Of a stretch of 64,000 nucleotides of DNA, positions 8,894-18,425 are shown one piece after another. The DNA lies in NCBI GenBank assembly GCA_965203605.1, contig OZ241902.1:4464001-4528000 (forward strand), read 5' to 3'. Source of the stretch: JAPOUP01 sp965203605 (GTDB lineage: Bacteria > Pseudomonadota > Alphaproteobacteria > Rhodobacterales > Rhodobacteraceae). Position 1 is the stretch's first letter, and each line of letters opens with the position of its first letter. The notes under the pieces are model-generated. The model was not told the DNA's origin and did no database searches. It was given only the letters and a program-made list of their open reading frames with translations. The translations under genes were made by a program, and so were the position numbers.

Positions 8894-10090
8894 ATGCTGT
8901 CTGGAAAACGGGTTCTACTGATCATCGGCGGCGGAATCGCGGCCTTCAAGTCCCTTGATCTTATCAGGCGGCTTCGGGAACAGGGCAGTGCGGTCATTCC
9001 CGTATTGACGGCGGCCGCCGAGGAATTCGTGACACCGCTATCCGTTTCGGCACTTGCGGCGAAAGAGGTCTATCGCGATCTCTTTGACCTGACCAATGAA
9101 GCCGAAATGGGGCATATCGAACTGAGCCGTTCCGCCGACCTCATTGTCGTGGCGCCCTGCACCGCCGATCTCATGGCCAGGATGGCGGGCGGTCATGCCA
9201 ATGATCTGGCCTCGACCATATTGATGGCCACAGACAAGCCCGTGCTCATCGCACCGGCGATGAACGTGCGTATGTGGTGCCATCCCGCCACACAACGAAA
9301 CCTCGCCACCCTCAATGGAGATGGCGTTCTGACCATTGGTCCGGAAGAAGGTGAGATGGCCTGTGGTGAGTTCGGTCCGGGCCGGATGTCGGAACCAACG
9401 GAAATCGTAGAGGCGGTGAAGGCCGTACTCGCCGATGGCCCGCTGAAAGGTCGGCACGTTTTGGTGACTTCCGGGCCCACGATCGAACCGATCGATCCGG
9501 TGCGTTACATCGCCAATCGGTCTTCTGGAATCCAGGGAAACGCGATTGCCCGGGCACTTGTCTCGCTCGGTGCACGTGTAACCCTTGTGACTGGCCCCTC
9601 CTCCATTCCACCTCCAGATGGTGTGGATACAGTTCCTGTGGAGTCGGCTGTGCAGATGCTTGGTGCGGTCGAGTCCGCTCTACCCGCCGACGCCGCCGTG
9701 TTTGCCGCCGCCGTCGCCGATTGGAGAGTCGCGGAGAAATCGGTCAGGAAAATCAAGAAGGACGGATCGGGCAAACCGCCAGCACTCGAGTTCACTGAAA
9801 ATCCTGACATATTGGCCACTGTCGCTCAAATGAGAGTCGGACGTCCAAGGCTTGTGGTGGGATTTGCGGCCGAGACCGACGACGTGACCGCTCACGCGGC
9901 ATCCAAACGCAGACGTAAGGGTTGCGACTGGATTCTGGCCAATGACGTTTCACCGGAAACCGGGATCATGGGAGGCTCCGAGAACGTTGTTACCCTGATC
10001 TCGGATGATGGTCAGGAAGAATGGCCTCGTCTGGACAAGGCCGAGGTGGCGGCGCGACTCGCCACTCGCATCGCCGAGACACTTGCATGA
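8894..10090 (+). CDS. coaBC: Bifunctional phosphopantothenoylcysteine decarboxylase / phosphopantothenate-cysteine ligase
   Basis: CoaBC makes 4'-phosphopantetheine on the way to coenzyme A. The N-terminal flavodoxin-like CoaC half shows GGGIAAFKSLDLIR, SRSADLIVVAPCTADLMA and the substrate motif APAMNVRMW. The CoaB half begins near residue 185 with VLVTSGPTIEPIDPVRYI followed by NRSSG, and contains DAAVFAAAVADWR and KKDG. The ATG at 8894 has GAGGTGA five bases upstream and is preferred over the in-frame GTG at 8885. It overlaps dut by four bases (ATGA), so translation is probably coupled. Confidence 0.95.
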   Translation: MLSGKRVLLIIGGGIAAFKSLDLIRRLREQGSAVIPVLTAAAEEFVTPLSVSALAAKEVYRDLFDLTNEAEMGHIELSRSADLIVVAPCTADLMARMAGGHANDLASTILMATDKPVLIAPAMNVRMWCHPATQRNLATLNGDGVLTIGPEEGEMACGEFGPGRMSEPTEIVEAVKAVLADGPLKGRHVLVTSGPTIEPIDPVRYIANRSSGIQGNAIARALVSLGARVTLVTGPSSIPPPDGVDTVPVESAVQMLGAVESALPADAAVFAAAVADWRVAEKSVRKIKKDGSGKPPALEFTENPDILATVAQMRVGRPRLVVGFAAETDDVTAHAASKRRRKGCDWILANDVSPETGIMGGSENVVTLISDDGQEEWPRLDKAEVAARLATRIAETLA

Positions 10091-10557
10091 CGTCTCCGGT
10101 CATTCGGCTCGTCTGGAATGAGGGAGCGGACCGATCCATTCCACTGCCACAATATGGAACGGAAGGGGCAGCCGGAGCTGATATCCGCGCAAACCTTCCA
10201 CCCGAAATCCGTGCCGACGGGCTGACACTCGCGACAATGGAACGGCTGGTTGTACCAACCGGATTACGTATGGAGATACCCGAGGGACTTGAGATTCAGC
10301 TGAGGCCAAGATCGGGATTGGCACGTGATCATGGGATAACTCTCTGCAATTCACCCGGCACAATTGACGCCGACTTCCGAGGCCCGGTCGGGGTCCTTCT
10401 CGTTAACTTCGGCACAAGACCTTTTTCGGTCAGACACGGAGACCGAATCGCCCAATTGATCGTCGCACCAGTAGCAAGAGCGAATTTCTCGATCTCAGAA
10501 ACGCGGAGTTCAACTGCGAGGGACGAGGGCGGGTTCGGTTCGACAGGTCTCCGCTAA
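10087..10557 (+). CDS. dut: dUTP diphosphatase
   Basis: Dut hydrolyses dUTP to dUMP and keeps uracil out of DNA. The 156-residue protein carries the five trimeric dUTPase motifs in order: GAAGADIRAN (I), RPRSGLARDHGI (II), GTIDADFRGPVGV (III), DRIAQLIVAPV (IV) and the glycine-rich C-terminal RDEGGFGSTG (V). The start at 10087 overlaps the coaBC stop, and its stop overlaps the next start by one base. The coaBC-dut pairing is common in proteobacteria. Confidence 0.95.
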   Translation: MTSPVIRLVWNEGADRSIPLPQYGTEGAAGADIRANLPPEIRADGLTLATMERLVVPTGLRMEIPEGLEIQLRPRSGLARDHGITLCNSPGTIDADFRGPVGVLLVNFGTRPFSVRHGDRIAQLIVAPVARANFSISETRSSTARDEGGFGSTGLR

Positions 10558-11606
10558 TGGTCTGGTTCATTGCGGTTGCGGCAGGCATCTGGGGGCTCGG
10601 CCATGTCGCCGGAACAAGCCCCCGAGCGCGGCTCGTCATGATCGCCGTTCTTTATTTCATCGCCCTGTTGGCCGTGGCCACTCTACCAGAGACCCATCCA
10701 GCACTGGCCGTAATCGGAAAATCACAGGGCGAATGGCTGTTGCTTGGTGGAGTGGCGGTGCTGGCCTCACTCTATGTCGTCGGGCTGAGGTGGCTTAGGT
10801 CAAAGGCGTCTCCACCACCATCCGAAGACACTCAGGCAGGCCTGTTCAGAAACGAGGAACTATCGCGATACGCGAGGCACATAATGCTCCGTGAGATCGG
10901 TGGACCGGGCCAGAAACGACTCAGGGAGGCCAGGGTCCTCATCATTGGTGCGGGCGGGCTGGGCTCACCGGCGCTGATATATCTGGCGGCCGCAGGCACG
11001 GGAACCATTGGGGTGGTCGACGACGATGCAGTCGAGGTCACAAATCTCCAGCGACAGATCGCGCATTCGGACCAAAGGATCGGAATGCCAAAGGTGTTTT
11101 CGGCCGAGAGAGCCATGAAGGAACTGAACCCATTTGTCGATATTCGCACATATCATCGCCGACTGACCGAGGACATCGCGGCTAGACTTGTGGATGACTA
11201 TGATATTGTCCTGGACGGATCCGACAATTTCGACACCCGATACCTGACCAATGGAGTCTGTGTTGCCGCGCAAAAGCCACTGGTCTCTGCAGCGCTGACG
11301 CAGTGGGAAGGCCAGATCAGCGTTTTTGACCCGACTCAAGGCACTCCATGCTATCAATGCGTATTTCCCGAACCTCCGGCGTCCGAGCTGGTACCAAGCT
11401 GTGCGGAAGCCGGTGTACTCGGGCCGCTACCTGGAGTATTGGGAACGATGATGGCGGTGGAGACGATCAAGCTGATTGCGCAGGCTGGCGAACCTTTGCG
11501 TGGGCGAATGATGATTTACGATGCACTATTTGCCGAAACTCGAACAATCAGCCTAACTCGCCGCGAGGACTGCAGGATCTGCGGGAACCGGTCCAAAGTA
11601 CCTTGA
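10557..11606 (+). CDS. Membrane-anchored MoeB/ThiF-family E1-like adenylyltransferase
   Basis: From about residue 100 this is a typical ThiF/MoeB enzyme, which adenylates the C-terminal glycine of a ubiquitin-like sulfur carrier (MoaD or ThiS). Motifs are RYARHIMLREIGGPGQKRL, the nucleotide loop IIGAGGLGSPALIYLAAAG, the acidic VVDDDAVEVTNLQRQ, and zinc-ligand pairs CYQC and CRIC. Unusually, the first ~80 residues form two hydrophobic segments (near 1-20 and 27-48, plus a third around 60-77). This suggests a membrane anchor on an enzyme that is normally soluble. It overlaps dut by one base, so it belongs to the coaBC-dut transcript. Confidence 0.85.
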   Translation: MVWFIAVAAGIWGLGHVAGTSPRARLVMIAVLYFIALLAVATLPETHPALAVIGKSQGEWLLLGGVAVLASLYVVGLRWLRSKASPPPSEDTQAGLFRNEELSRYARHIMLREIGGPGQKRLREARVLIIGAGGLGSPALIYLAAAGTGTIGVVDDDAVEVTNLQRQIAHSDQRIGMPKVFSAERAMKELNPFVDIRTYHRRLTEDIAARLVDDYDIVLDGSDNFDTRYLTNGVCVAAQKPLVSAALTQWEGQISVFDPTQGTPCYQCVFPEPPASELVPSCAEAGVLGPLPGVLGTMMAVETIKLIAQAGEPLRGRMMIYDALFAETRTISLTRREDCRICGNRSKVP

Positions 11607-12036
11607 GGGCCTTTCCTGCTTTCGTTCCGCTGCGCAGCCCCCGGGTCCAGCCAATGCGGGTTCGTGTCGCGGATTTTGGAAACGGACGGCAATGGAGGGT
11701 TGCCGCCAATTCTGCACGGAAGTGCTGGAGCGTTGCGCCTTAAGTCGGCTTTGGGAAACAGGTTAGCTGTTTCCAATGTCATCCGGTTCCTGGTAGCACT
11801 TCCAATGTGATTTTGATTTACACCTATGGATGCAGGTCGGTCTGAAAGAGAGAGTCCAGTTGGAGACGGTGGCCCCAGCAGCATGTTGCGCAGATGCCAG
11901 ACCCTGTTTCGGATATCGGTGCGGACGCTGGTTTCAGAGAGTCGTACCATCGGTCACCAGGACGCATTTGCTGGGTGGTCCATGTGCAGTTGAGTCTGGC
12001 ACAGCAACATTGAACTGAATTTTGAGGAGACCTGCC
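11607..12036. other. Gene-free interval before uraH
   Basis: About 430 bases without a supported gene, terminator or promoter that I can call with confidence. Small frames here lack family signatures. Confidence 0.45.
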
Positions 12037-12390
12037 ATGCCCGGATTCCTAACCACACATGTGCTCGATACAGCGTCGGGTCGCCCCGCGAATGGAATGA
12101 GGATTGACCTGATTCGAATTGACGGGGACTCCAGGGTACATCTGATATCCATTGCCACAAATGAAGACGGTCGCACGGATGAGCGAATACTGCCTCCCGA
12201 AAGGTTCGCTGCTGGCACCTATGAATTGGCGTTCCATGCAGGTGAGTATCTCGACAGGAAAGGTTGCCTACCTGAGCAGACACGGTTCCTTGACGTCATA
12301 CCGGTCCGATTTGTCATGTCTGAGCAGTCACACTACCATGTCCCGTTGCTTTTGTCGCCTTTTGGGTACTCAACTTACCGAGGCAGCTGA
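12037..12390 (+). CDS. uraH: 5-hydroxyisourate hydrolase (transthyretin-like)
   Basis: The enzyme opens 5-hydroxyisourate, the first product of urate oxidation, toward allantoin. At 117 residues it has the expected length. It shows the N-terminal TTHVLDTASGRPANGM motif and ends with the invariant YSTYRGS tetrad region. Conserved His, Arg and the terminal Tyr-Arg-Gly-Ser form the active site in this family. The ATG at 12037 has GAGGAG at 12022-12027. The urate hydroxylase gene puuD follows 440 bases later on the same strand, so together they form a urate catabolic pair. Confidence 0.93.
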   Translation: MPGFLTTHVLDTASGRPANGMRIDLIRIDGDSRVHLISIATNEDGRTDERILPPERFAAGTYELAFHAGEYLDRKGCLPEQTRFLDVIPVRFVMSEQSHYHVPLLLSPFGYSTYRGS

Positions 12391-12829
12391 CTCCACACGC
12401 GGGCAACGCTCATTCGCCTGCCCGGAACCGCATCTGAATGTCGCTGTCTGGATGGTTCGATTACACTTGAGTGGGGAATCACCGACTCCATTTGCCACGG
12501 TGCACCTCGACCTTCTGTTGGCCATGACATGGTCGCCTCTCCCCGAATCGAATGCCGGGCGGCTTTCGTTTCCAGGAATATCTGGAAGAGATCCTTCGGT
12601 TTCGCGAAACAGAAGCCAGCACCTAAGCTCTCGATGCGCTTAACTCGGGTTCCTTTGCGCCGGAAATAGCTGCATTACTGAATTGCAGACCATGATCGCG
12701 CCTGGCCGCGATCATGGTTCATTGAGTCGAATTGCCCTTGAAACTCCGATCCTACTTGGCATTCTCAACTATTGGTTGAATGATCCCTTCCTGAACAGAC
12801 ACGCTGCCAAAGTGATCAGGGGGCATGCA
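12391..12829. other. Spacer between uraH and puuD
   Basis: About 440 bases. The puuD frame is open upstream to 12683, but that extension has no family similarity. I see no other gene here; a puuD promoter could lie in it but no clear hexamers stand out. Confidence 0.4.
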
Positions 12830-14062
12830 ATGCATGATATTGCAATCCTGTGGGACTGGATTGGATTCGCGGTTCGTTGGCTGCACGTAGTCACGGCAAT
12901 TGCGTGGATCGGATCCTCGTTGTATTTTATCGCATTGGACCTTGGGCTGCGGGCCTCACCAGACCTGCCCAAAGGCGTTCATGGTGAGGAATGGCAGGTT
13001 CACGGCGGCGGATTCTATCACATTCAGAAATACCTCGTTGCACCACAGCGGCTACCCGAACATCTGACCTGGTTCAAATGGGAAAGTTATTCGACCTGGC
13101 TTTCCGGCGCGGCGCTTCTGATGATTATCTATTGGATTGGCGGCGACCTATACCTGATTGATCCCGCCAAGGCGGACCTGGCTCTTTGGCAGGGCATTCT
13201 CATTTCGGCCGCTTCACTCACAGTTGGATGGTTGCTCTACGACTTACTTTGCCGATCAGGCCTCGCAGAGCGCCCGACTGAGTTGATGGTCCTTCTGTTC
13301 ATCCTGCTCGTTGCAGCGTCATGGGGTTACAATCAGGTATTCACCGGCCGGGCTGCGCTCCTTCACCTTGGTGCTTTCACCGCCACTGTAATGACGGCAA
13401 ACGTCTTCTTCGTCATCATTCCTGGCCAGCGCATCGTTGTGAACGACCTCCGCAACGGCCGCGAGCCAGATCCGAGGCATGGAAGAGCTGCAAAGTTGCG
13501 TTCAACCCATAACAATTACCTGACGCTTCCCGTCGTGTTCCTGATGCTTGCCAACCATTACCCTCTGGCCTTCGCCACCGGGTACAGTTGGATCATTGCT
13601 TGCCTGGTCTTTCTCATGGGTGTCACGATAAGGCACTTCTTCAACTCGATGCATTCCGGCGCTGGAAGGCCAACCTGGACATGGGCGGTAACCGCCCTCC
13701 TGTTCATCCTGATCGTCTGGCTCTCAACCGCACCAATGCCTGATGAACACCCAGATGCCGAGATGCCCAAGTTGACACGGCCCGAACTGCGGTTCGCAAA
13801 TGCCGATGGATTCGACGAAGCTTACGATATCGTTATCGGAAACTGCTCCATGTGCCACGCACGGGAGCCTGTTTGGGAAGGTATTCTGTGGCCTCCCAAA
13901 GGTGTTGTGCTCGAAACTCCTGGCGACGTGGCAAGGCATGCAAACGCAATCTTTCTACAGGCCGGGGTCAGCCGTGCCATGCCCCCTCCCGGCGCGTTTG
14001 ACATGGATCCAGACCTCAGATCGGCACTTGTCAGCTGGCATCGCGCTGGCAAAGACGGATGA
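12830..14062 (+). CDS. puuD: Urate hydroxylase PuuD (membrane protein with C-terminal cytochrome c domain)
   Basis: PuuD oxidises urate to 5-hydroxyisourate at the membrane. About 410 residues: the N-terminal ~300 contain seven or eight hydrophobic helices with the family signatures VRWLHVVTAIAWIGSSLYFI and STHNNYLTLPVVFLMLANHY. The C-terminal ~80 residues form a monohaem cytochrome c domain with CSMCH near residue 345 and a later methionine ligand in SRAMPPP. The start is taken at ATG 12830, where the usual family N-terminus begins. UraH upstream uses its product. Confidence 0.93.
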   Translation: MHDIAILWDWIGFAVRWLHVVTAIAWIGSSLYFIALDLGLRASPDLPKGVHGEEWQVHGGGFYHIQKYLVAPQRLPEHLTWFKWESYSTWLSGAALLMIIYWIGGDLYLIDPAKADLALWQGILISAASLTVGWLLYDLLCRSGLAERPTELMVLLFILLVAASWGYNQVFTGRAALLHLGAFTATVMTANVFFVIIPGQRIVVNDLRNGREPDPRHGRAAKLRSTHNNYLTLPVVFLMLANHYPLAFATGYSWIIACLVFLMGVTIRHFFNSMHSGAGRPTWTWAVTALLFILIVWLSTAPMPDEHPDAEMPKLTRPELRFANADGFDEAYDIVIGNCSMCHAREPVWEGILWPPKGVVLETPGDVARHANAIFLQAGVSRAMPPPGAFDMDPDLRSALVSWHRAGKDG

Positions 14063-14221
14063 TCCTCGGAGTCCCGCACAGGCCGAAAGGGCAGAGACGT
14101 CTGGATTCCGTCCACCACTACCATTCTGCGGAATGCGCTTCCCGTATCCTTAACCGGACGGTTCCAGACTCCAGTTACCGAATAGATTACACTGAAACGA
14201 AATCGTTCTAACCTCCCGGAA

Positions 14222-14770
14222 TCAACCGCTTCTTGGCCTTCGGCCAAGGCCGATCTTCTTTGCGGTCACTGACCGCGTCGCGGAATAGTTCGGTGCAACC
14301 AATGGATAGTCTTTGGCAAGACCCCATTTCTTACGATATGCTTCGGGCGTCAATCCGTGGCTGCTCGACAGATGCCGCTTTAGCGTCTTGAATCCCTTGC
14401 CACATTCCAGACAGAAGATCAGGCTATCCGTTACGGATTCGTCAATGGGAACCGCTGGCACAGGTCTTTCGCTGTCCGCCACGACTACGGGCTCAGGCTG
14501 TGGTAACTCCACATCCACCGTCTCCACTACTGGGTCGACTTCCGTAACGGTCCCGCCTTCGCCGTCGGAACTGTCTTCCTCCTCCGCCACCGCGGCAGCG
14601 CCGAGTCCGTTAAGTGTATTGAAGACCTCCACAATCAGACCTGAAAGGTCGCGGGCCGCAAGTTGATTTCTGCCAAGGTAGGCCGTCACTACTTCTGTCG
14701 TCATGACCCTGATGTCGTCCACCTGATCAATATCGACTTCCAGTCTATTTTCCATAACTTTGCTTTCCAT
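14222..14770 (-). CDS. mucR: MucR/Ros family zinc-finger transcriptional regulator
   Basis: MucR proteins are small alphaproteobacterial H-NS-like regulators that bind AT-rich promoters and often repress exopolysaccharide, motility and virulence genes. The 182-residue product has the family core near the N-terminus (TTEVVTAYLGRNQLAARDL, LIVEVFNTLNGLG). A long acidic Glu/Asp/Val-rich linker follows, then the C2H2 finger CLECGKGFKTLKRHLSSSH with SHGLTPEAYRKKWGL after it. The linker is longer than in many relatives. The ATG at 14770 or 14755 begins the conserved part; the longer frame from 15010 is not family-like. Confidence 0.9.
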   Translation of the reverse strand: MESKVMENRLEVDIDQVDDIRVMTTEVVTAYLGRNQLAARDLSGLIVEVFNTLNGLGAAAVAEEEDSSDGEGGTVTEVDPVVETVDVELPQPEPVVVADSERPVPAVPIDESVTDSLIFCLECGKGFKTLKRHLSSSHGLTPEAYRKKWGLAKDYPLVAPNYSATRSVTAKKIGLGRRPRSG

Positions 14771-15452
14771 ACTTTCGCATTGGATGTCTAGTTTCGCACC
14801 CCAGTTCGAGTCTTGAAGTGCAATGCGGGACACCAGTTCGCACTTTTGGAAACTAATGGCAATAGTCAATATCGAATTTCTGCAACTTTGATCGAGAAAG
14901 AAACGGGGATCATATGCGGAAATTTCAATCTGAGGTTTGCAAAACGGAGGAAATCTGACAACATGGCCGGATGGAATTTCGGCAGCGACCTCTGCCGCGC
15001 TCAAGCGCATCTTCTAGCCAAAGAGCAAGAGCGGAACGAACGTCGTAATGAAGTTTGGTGCGTTCCGGTGAATGCATGTCGAACTCCATATTCATGTCTC
15101 CAACGTTGTTGTCAACATGGCGGAATTCAAAGAGTGTAGCCCAAAATTCCTGTCATACCGCTGCGGCTCGGTCCGCCAGTTGCGCTCCAATGCTTTGGGC
15201 CAAAAAGGGTGGACGAGGGGAGAGGGTCTCGGGCTACACCCCACGAAGTGCCCGTGCTCAACATGCACAAGGTCATCGCAGCAGGATGAACACGCTCTTG
15301 TCCCATGCGAAGGGACGGAACCTGTTCGATGCAAACGCCGATCTTGATACGCCGGGGCTCGACCAGTGCAGGATGAGGCTTGCAGCCAATGATCACAGGA
15401 TCGGGACACCGGCACCATGTCTTCATTGAAACCAGACGCTGGATTCGACCAT
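14771..15452. other. Gene-free region between mucR and the GIY-YIG nuclease gene
   Basis: About 680 bases. No supported gene. The only structure noticed is an inverted repeat GTGTAGCCC (15134-15142) and GGGCTACAC (15231-15239), about 90 bases apart, which could mark a small vanished element but is too short to call. Confidence 0.4.
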
Positions 15453-16208
15453 CTAATCCCGCAGATTTGCGAAAGGCCGTCGCCCGCCGTTCGATGACCT
15501 GAAAGCCTTGATCATTTCCTTTTCAACCGTCCGCGGCTTCTCCTTCCCTACTTCCTTCCAGCAAACGAGTAGTTCAGCGGCATCTTCCAACTGCCAGACG
15601 TGCCTACCGCCCCGATGCGAGACCGCTTGACCCTCGCCGAAACGTATCATCGCTCGGATTCGCCCCCGCAAGCTGCCGTCAGTCTTTCCTATATACACGA
15701 TCCCTGCGCCGTCCACCCAGTTGGCAAGCAGTTCATCAACGGGAACGTTCGGGTCTTTCCCTTTGTACCAGCCACCGCTCCCTTTAACCATGAACCGCGG
15801 TGCGGACATACCATCTCGCATGAAGACATAGACTCCGGGACCGGTAGGAACTGCGTCCATGTTTCCAGATCGAAGACCTCTGACGGTTGAAAAACCCCGG
15901 AAACTGAGAATCCGTAATCCCTCAACCGACTGCAGGTGCTCGGAAAGTGACAAGATAGGAAAGGTTACTTGCTCCGGTTCCACATGGGTCTGCTCGGCAG
16001 ACCGGACGCGACGTCCGTTGCGCTCAAATAGATTGGGATAGTTCCGGCTCCTGCCATGAACTTGAAACTCAGTGACGGGCGAGCCATCGCGTTTTCTGTA
16101 CCGGTTTCTTTGGTTGACCAGCCCAGCTAGCTCACTCAGGGAGATCCAGTCGTTCCCATTGCTGACCAGAATATCGCGAATCTCTTCATGCAGTGTGATC
16201 TTCCTCAA
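15453..16208 (-). CDS. HARE-HTH plus GIY-YIG nuclease-like protein
   Basis: The 251-residue protein has two parts. The first ~75 residues (LHEEIRDILVSNGNDWISL, then a basic segment with FQVHGRSRNYPNLFE) resemble the HB1/HARE winged-helix domain often fused to DNA-acting enzymes. From about residue 120 a GIY-YIG core is seen: GPGVYVFMRDG and GIVYIGKTDGSLRGRI, an arginine-rich helix, and a C-terminal glutamate in VEKEMIKAF. The start is TTG at 16208, which has GGGGGAGG upstream; a TTG at 16238 is possible. It could be a restriction or repair nuclease. The target is unknown and no partner methylase lies adjacent. Confidence 0.65.
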   Translation of the reverse strand: MRKITLHEEIRDILVSNGNDWISLSELAGLVNQRNRYRKRDGSPVTEFQVHGRSRNYPNLFERNGRRVRSAEQTHVEPEQVTFPILSLSEHLQSVEGLRILSFRGFSTVRGLRSGNMDAVPTGPGVYVFMRDGMSAPRFMVKGSGGWYKGKDPNVPVDELLANWVDGAGIVYIGKTDGSLRGRIRAMIRFGEGQAVSHRGGRHVWQLEDAAELLVCWKEVGKEKPRTVEKEMIKAFRSSNGGRRPFANLRD

Positions 16209-16498
16209 TCCGAGCCTCCCCCAAAATAAGTATTTCAATTATGTCGTTGGACGGCAATTGCTCAACTCCGGCATAAGTGAAGCCTGACGCACAATCATAT
16301 ATCAAATGCCGGTTATGCGCAAAATTGAGAATTCAATACCCGTTCCAACGAAGGTTTGGCCCGATGGAACTAGGGCGGCTTACCAAGACATTCTCAAGAA
16401 ACGACCTGTGATCGGCATAAAGGCATGTCCGATTCCGGTTTGACTGGACGCCACGCTTCCGGACCGGGGAAGCGACATCGATGGGAAGCCCGGCAACT

Positions 16499-16762
16499 TC
16501 AATATGCAGAACATGCTTGCCCGGCTCCATTACAAGAGGACAGGACCGGCGACCAGGCTTCCGGATCTTCGATCACGCGGACAGGCCTTGGAGCGGCGTC
16601 GGACAGTTCCTCCGGCGTGGCGATGATCCTGAAGGTTTCCAGCAGTTCGGTCATTGCCGGCTGGTATGCGTGCGGTCGCAGGCGCATCGTATGGGGTTGC
16701 TGCAACTCTTCGATGTGCGGTTCAGTGTACTTGGCTTTGATGTTGCGCTTTTGGCCCATCAT
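16499..16762 (-). CDS. Small hypothetical protein
   Basis: An 87-residue ORF beginning MMGQKRNIKAKY with GGGAGGAG five to eight bases before the ATG, the best ribosome site in this stretch. It is polar, with a central LRPHAYQPAMTELLETFRII segment, and I do not recognise it. A second frame (16333-16530, minus) overlaps its end and could be a frameshifted continuation. The surrounding interval 16209-17372 holds nothing else I can support. Confidence 0.3.
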   Translation of the reverse strand: MMGQKRNIKAKYTEPHIEELQQPHTMRLRPHAYQPAMTELLETFRIIATPEELSDAAPRPVRVIEDPEAWSPVLSSCNGAGQACSAY

Positions 16763-17372
16763 GGTCTCCTCCCGGCATTGCGAATCGGGTTGATTCAAGA
16801 ATCCTGCGTTGTGCTGGCAGGGCGACCGACCTGACCGAAATCATCTCGGAGCAGACCATCAAGCGCAGGCTGTACCGGATTGATGTAATTGTCTGGTTGG
16901 GCGGTCATTTCGGGGCGGGCACAACACGGGTAGAGGCAGAACTCTCGAAAGAGACAACGGACTGCCTGCACTGCTTGAACACCTTCGGCTGTGTTCTGCG
17001 ATACCGGAATCCTACGGACATGACACGAGCGAAGAGAAGCTGTACTCGAAACCCACGGATACGCTGATTACCTCGCGATGGCCTTTCTCGGACCCTTCCT
17101 TCAAATGTTGTCACCTTCAATTTGATAACCCTAGGGTAATGGTTTCTAGCCAGGAATTCAACGGCAAGTTGTGACTTTCGTATATAATCACCTTCCACTT
17201 GCAGTGCCGCGCAAATTCAGTTGGCTTCGCTAGGACACGCCTGCAATTGACCGCTAACACATCGGATCCTTGCCCAATTCTGGATCACAGGTTACCAGAT
17301 CGGCGGCAAAGCGGACTCTTCGGTCGGGCACGCACCCATCGAAAGGGCTTGATGGACACCCCCCAACGTTCG

Positions 17373-18275
17373 TCACGACGAAAACCTCAGATTCTCCGAC
17401 ATCCGAACGATAAAGTCAGAAAACTCATCCCGAAGATCCATGCGAGATAATCCAAAGGCGACCGTTGCCTGCAGGAATCCCGCCTTGGATCCGCAGTCGA
17501 ACCGCTGCCCCTTGAACCTGTATCCGTACACGTCCCTCCCCTGTTCGATCTCTGTCGCAATGGCACTCGTCAACTGAATTTCACCACCGGCCGCGCGATT
17601 GTCCGCATTGAGGTGAACCAGAACCTGCGGAGAGAGGAGGTATCTGCCGATAACCGCAAGATTCGATGGACTCCTGCCTACCTCCGGCTTCTCAACCATT
17701 CCCTTGACGGAAACCGTCGGCCCTGTTTCCCCTTCGACGTCCAACATACCGTAGGACGAACACTTTTCGGGAGGAACCTCCATTGCAGCGACCATGCTGC
17801 CTCCGGTCTCACGGTAAGCTTCAAGCATCTGCAGAAGACAGGGCTTCTCCGCCGCAATTACATCATCGGGGAGAATCACGGCGAAAGGCTCATCCGGTGA
17901 AATCAGGTGCCGTGCGCACCAGACCGCATGGCCCAACCCAAGCGGCCGGTGCTGGCGCACATAGGCAATGGCACCCGAGTCCATATTGGTGCTCCTGAGC
18001 TCACCCAAGAGCGAAGTCTTTCCAGTTCTGATCAGTTCCTGCTCGAGCCCGGGCGCAAGGTCAAAGTAATCCTCTAGTGCACCCTTGCCACGGGAGGTCA
18101 CGAAAATGAACTTCTCGATTCCTGCCGCCCGTGCTTCGTCGATCGCATACTGAACCAACGGGCGGTCAACCAAGGTCATGATTTCCTTCGGAATTGACTT
18201 GGTTGCCGGCAGAAACCGCGTTCCCAGACCCGCCACCGGAAATATTGCCTTGGTCACTGTCCGTTCCATTTCCAT
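17373..18275 (-). CDS. galU: UTP-glucose-1-phosphate uridylyltransferase
   Basis: GalU makes UDP-glucose for envelope polysaccharides. The 300-residue protein shows the nucleotidyltransferase loop FPVAGLGTRFLPATKSIPKE, the LVDRPLVQYAIDEA segment, FVTSRGKGALEDYFD, and FAVILPDDVI with the metal-binding aspartates. It also has the VEKPE motif and RFDCGSKAGFLQA near the end, all typical of bacterial GalU. Two in-frame ATGs (18275, 18269) are possible starts; the longer frame to 18395 is not family-like. It is encoded on the same strand as kdsB, 150 bases downstream of it, so both contribute to the cell surface. Confidence 0.95.
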   Translation of the reverse strand: MEMERTVTKAIFPVAGLGTRFLPATKSIPKEIMTLVDRPLVQYAIDEARAAGIEKFIFVTSRGKGALEDYFDLAPGLEQELIRTGKTSLLGELRSTNMDSGAIAYVRQHRPLGLGHAVWCARHLISPDEPFAVILPDDVIAAEKPCLLQMLEAYRETGGSMVAAMEVPPEKCSSYGMLDVEGETGPTVSVKGMVEKPEVGRSPSNLAVIGRYLLSPQVLVHLNADNRAAGGEIQLTSAIATEIEQGRDVYGYRFKGQRFDCGSKAGFLQATVAFGLSRMDLRDEFSDFIVRMSENLRFSS

Positions 18276-18425
18276 TCCCTGCTTGCCCGCACCGGTCGCA
18301 ACGCGTTTCCAACAGAGTCCACACCGGAGATGGGACCCCGGGTGTGGCGATTCGGCGCAATCCACACTCCAATGCCAACCATTCCTGATTCCCACACTCC
18401 AGTTTCAGCCATTGGCAGTCCGGAC

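Noticed and set aside
15134..15239. Inverted repeat GTGTAGCCC/GGGCTACAC as ends of a small element
   Set aside because: Only nine bases match, no target duplication or family likeness was found.
18355..18425. Imperfect direct repeats (CACACTCCA twice) upstream of galU as regulatory sites
   Set aside because: Short and imperfect; no known operator pattern.
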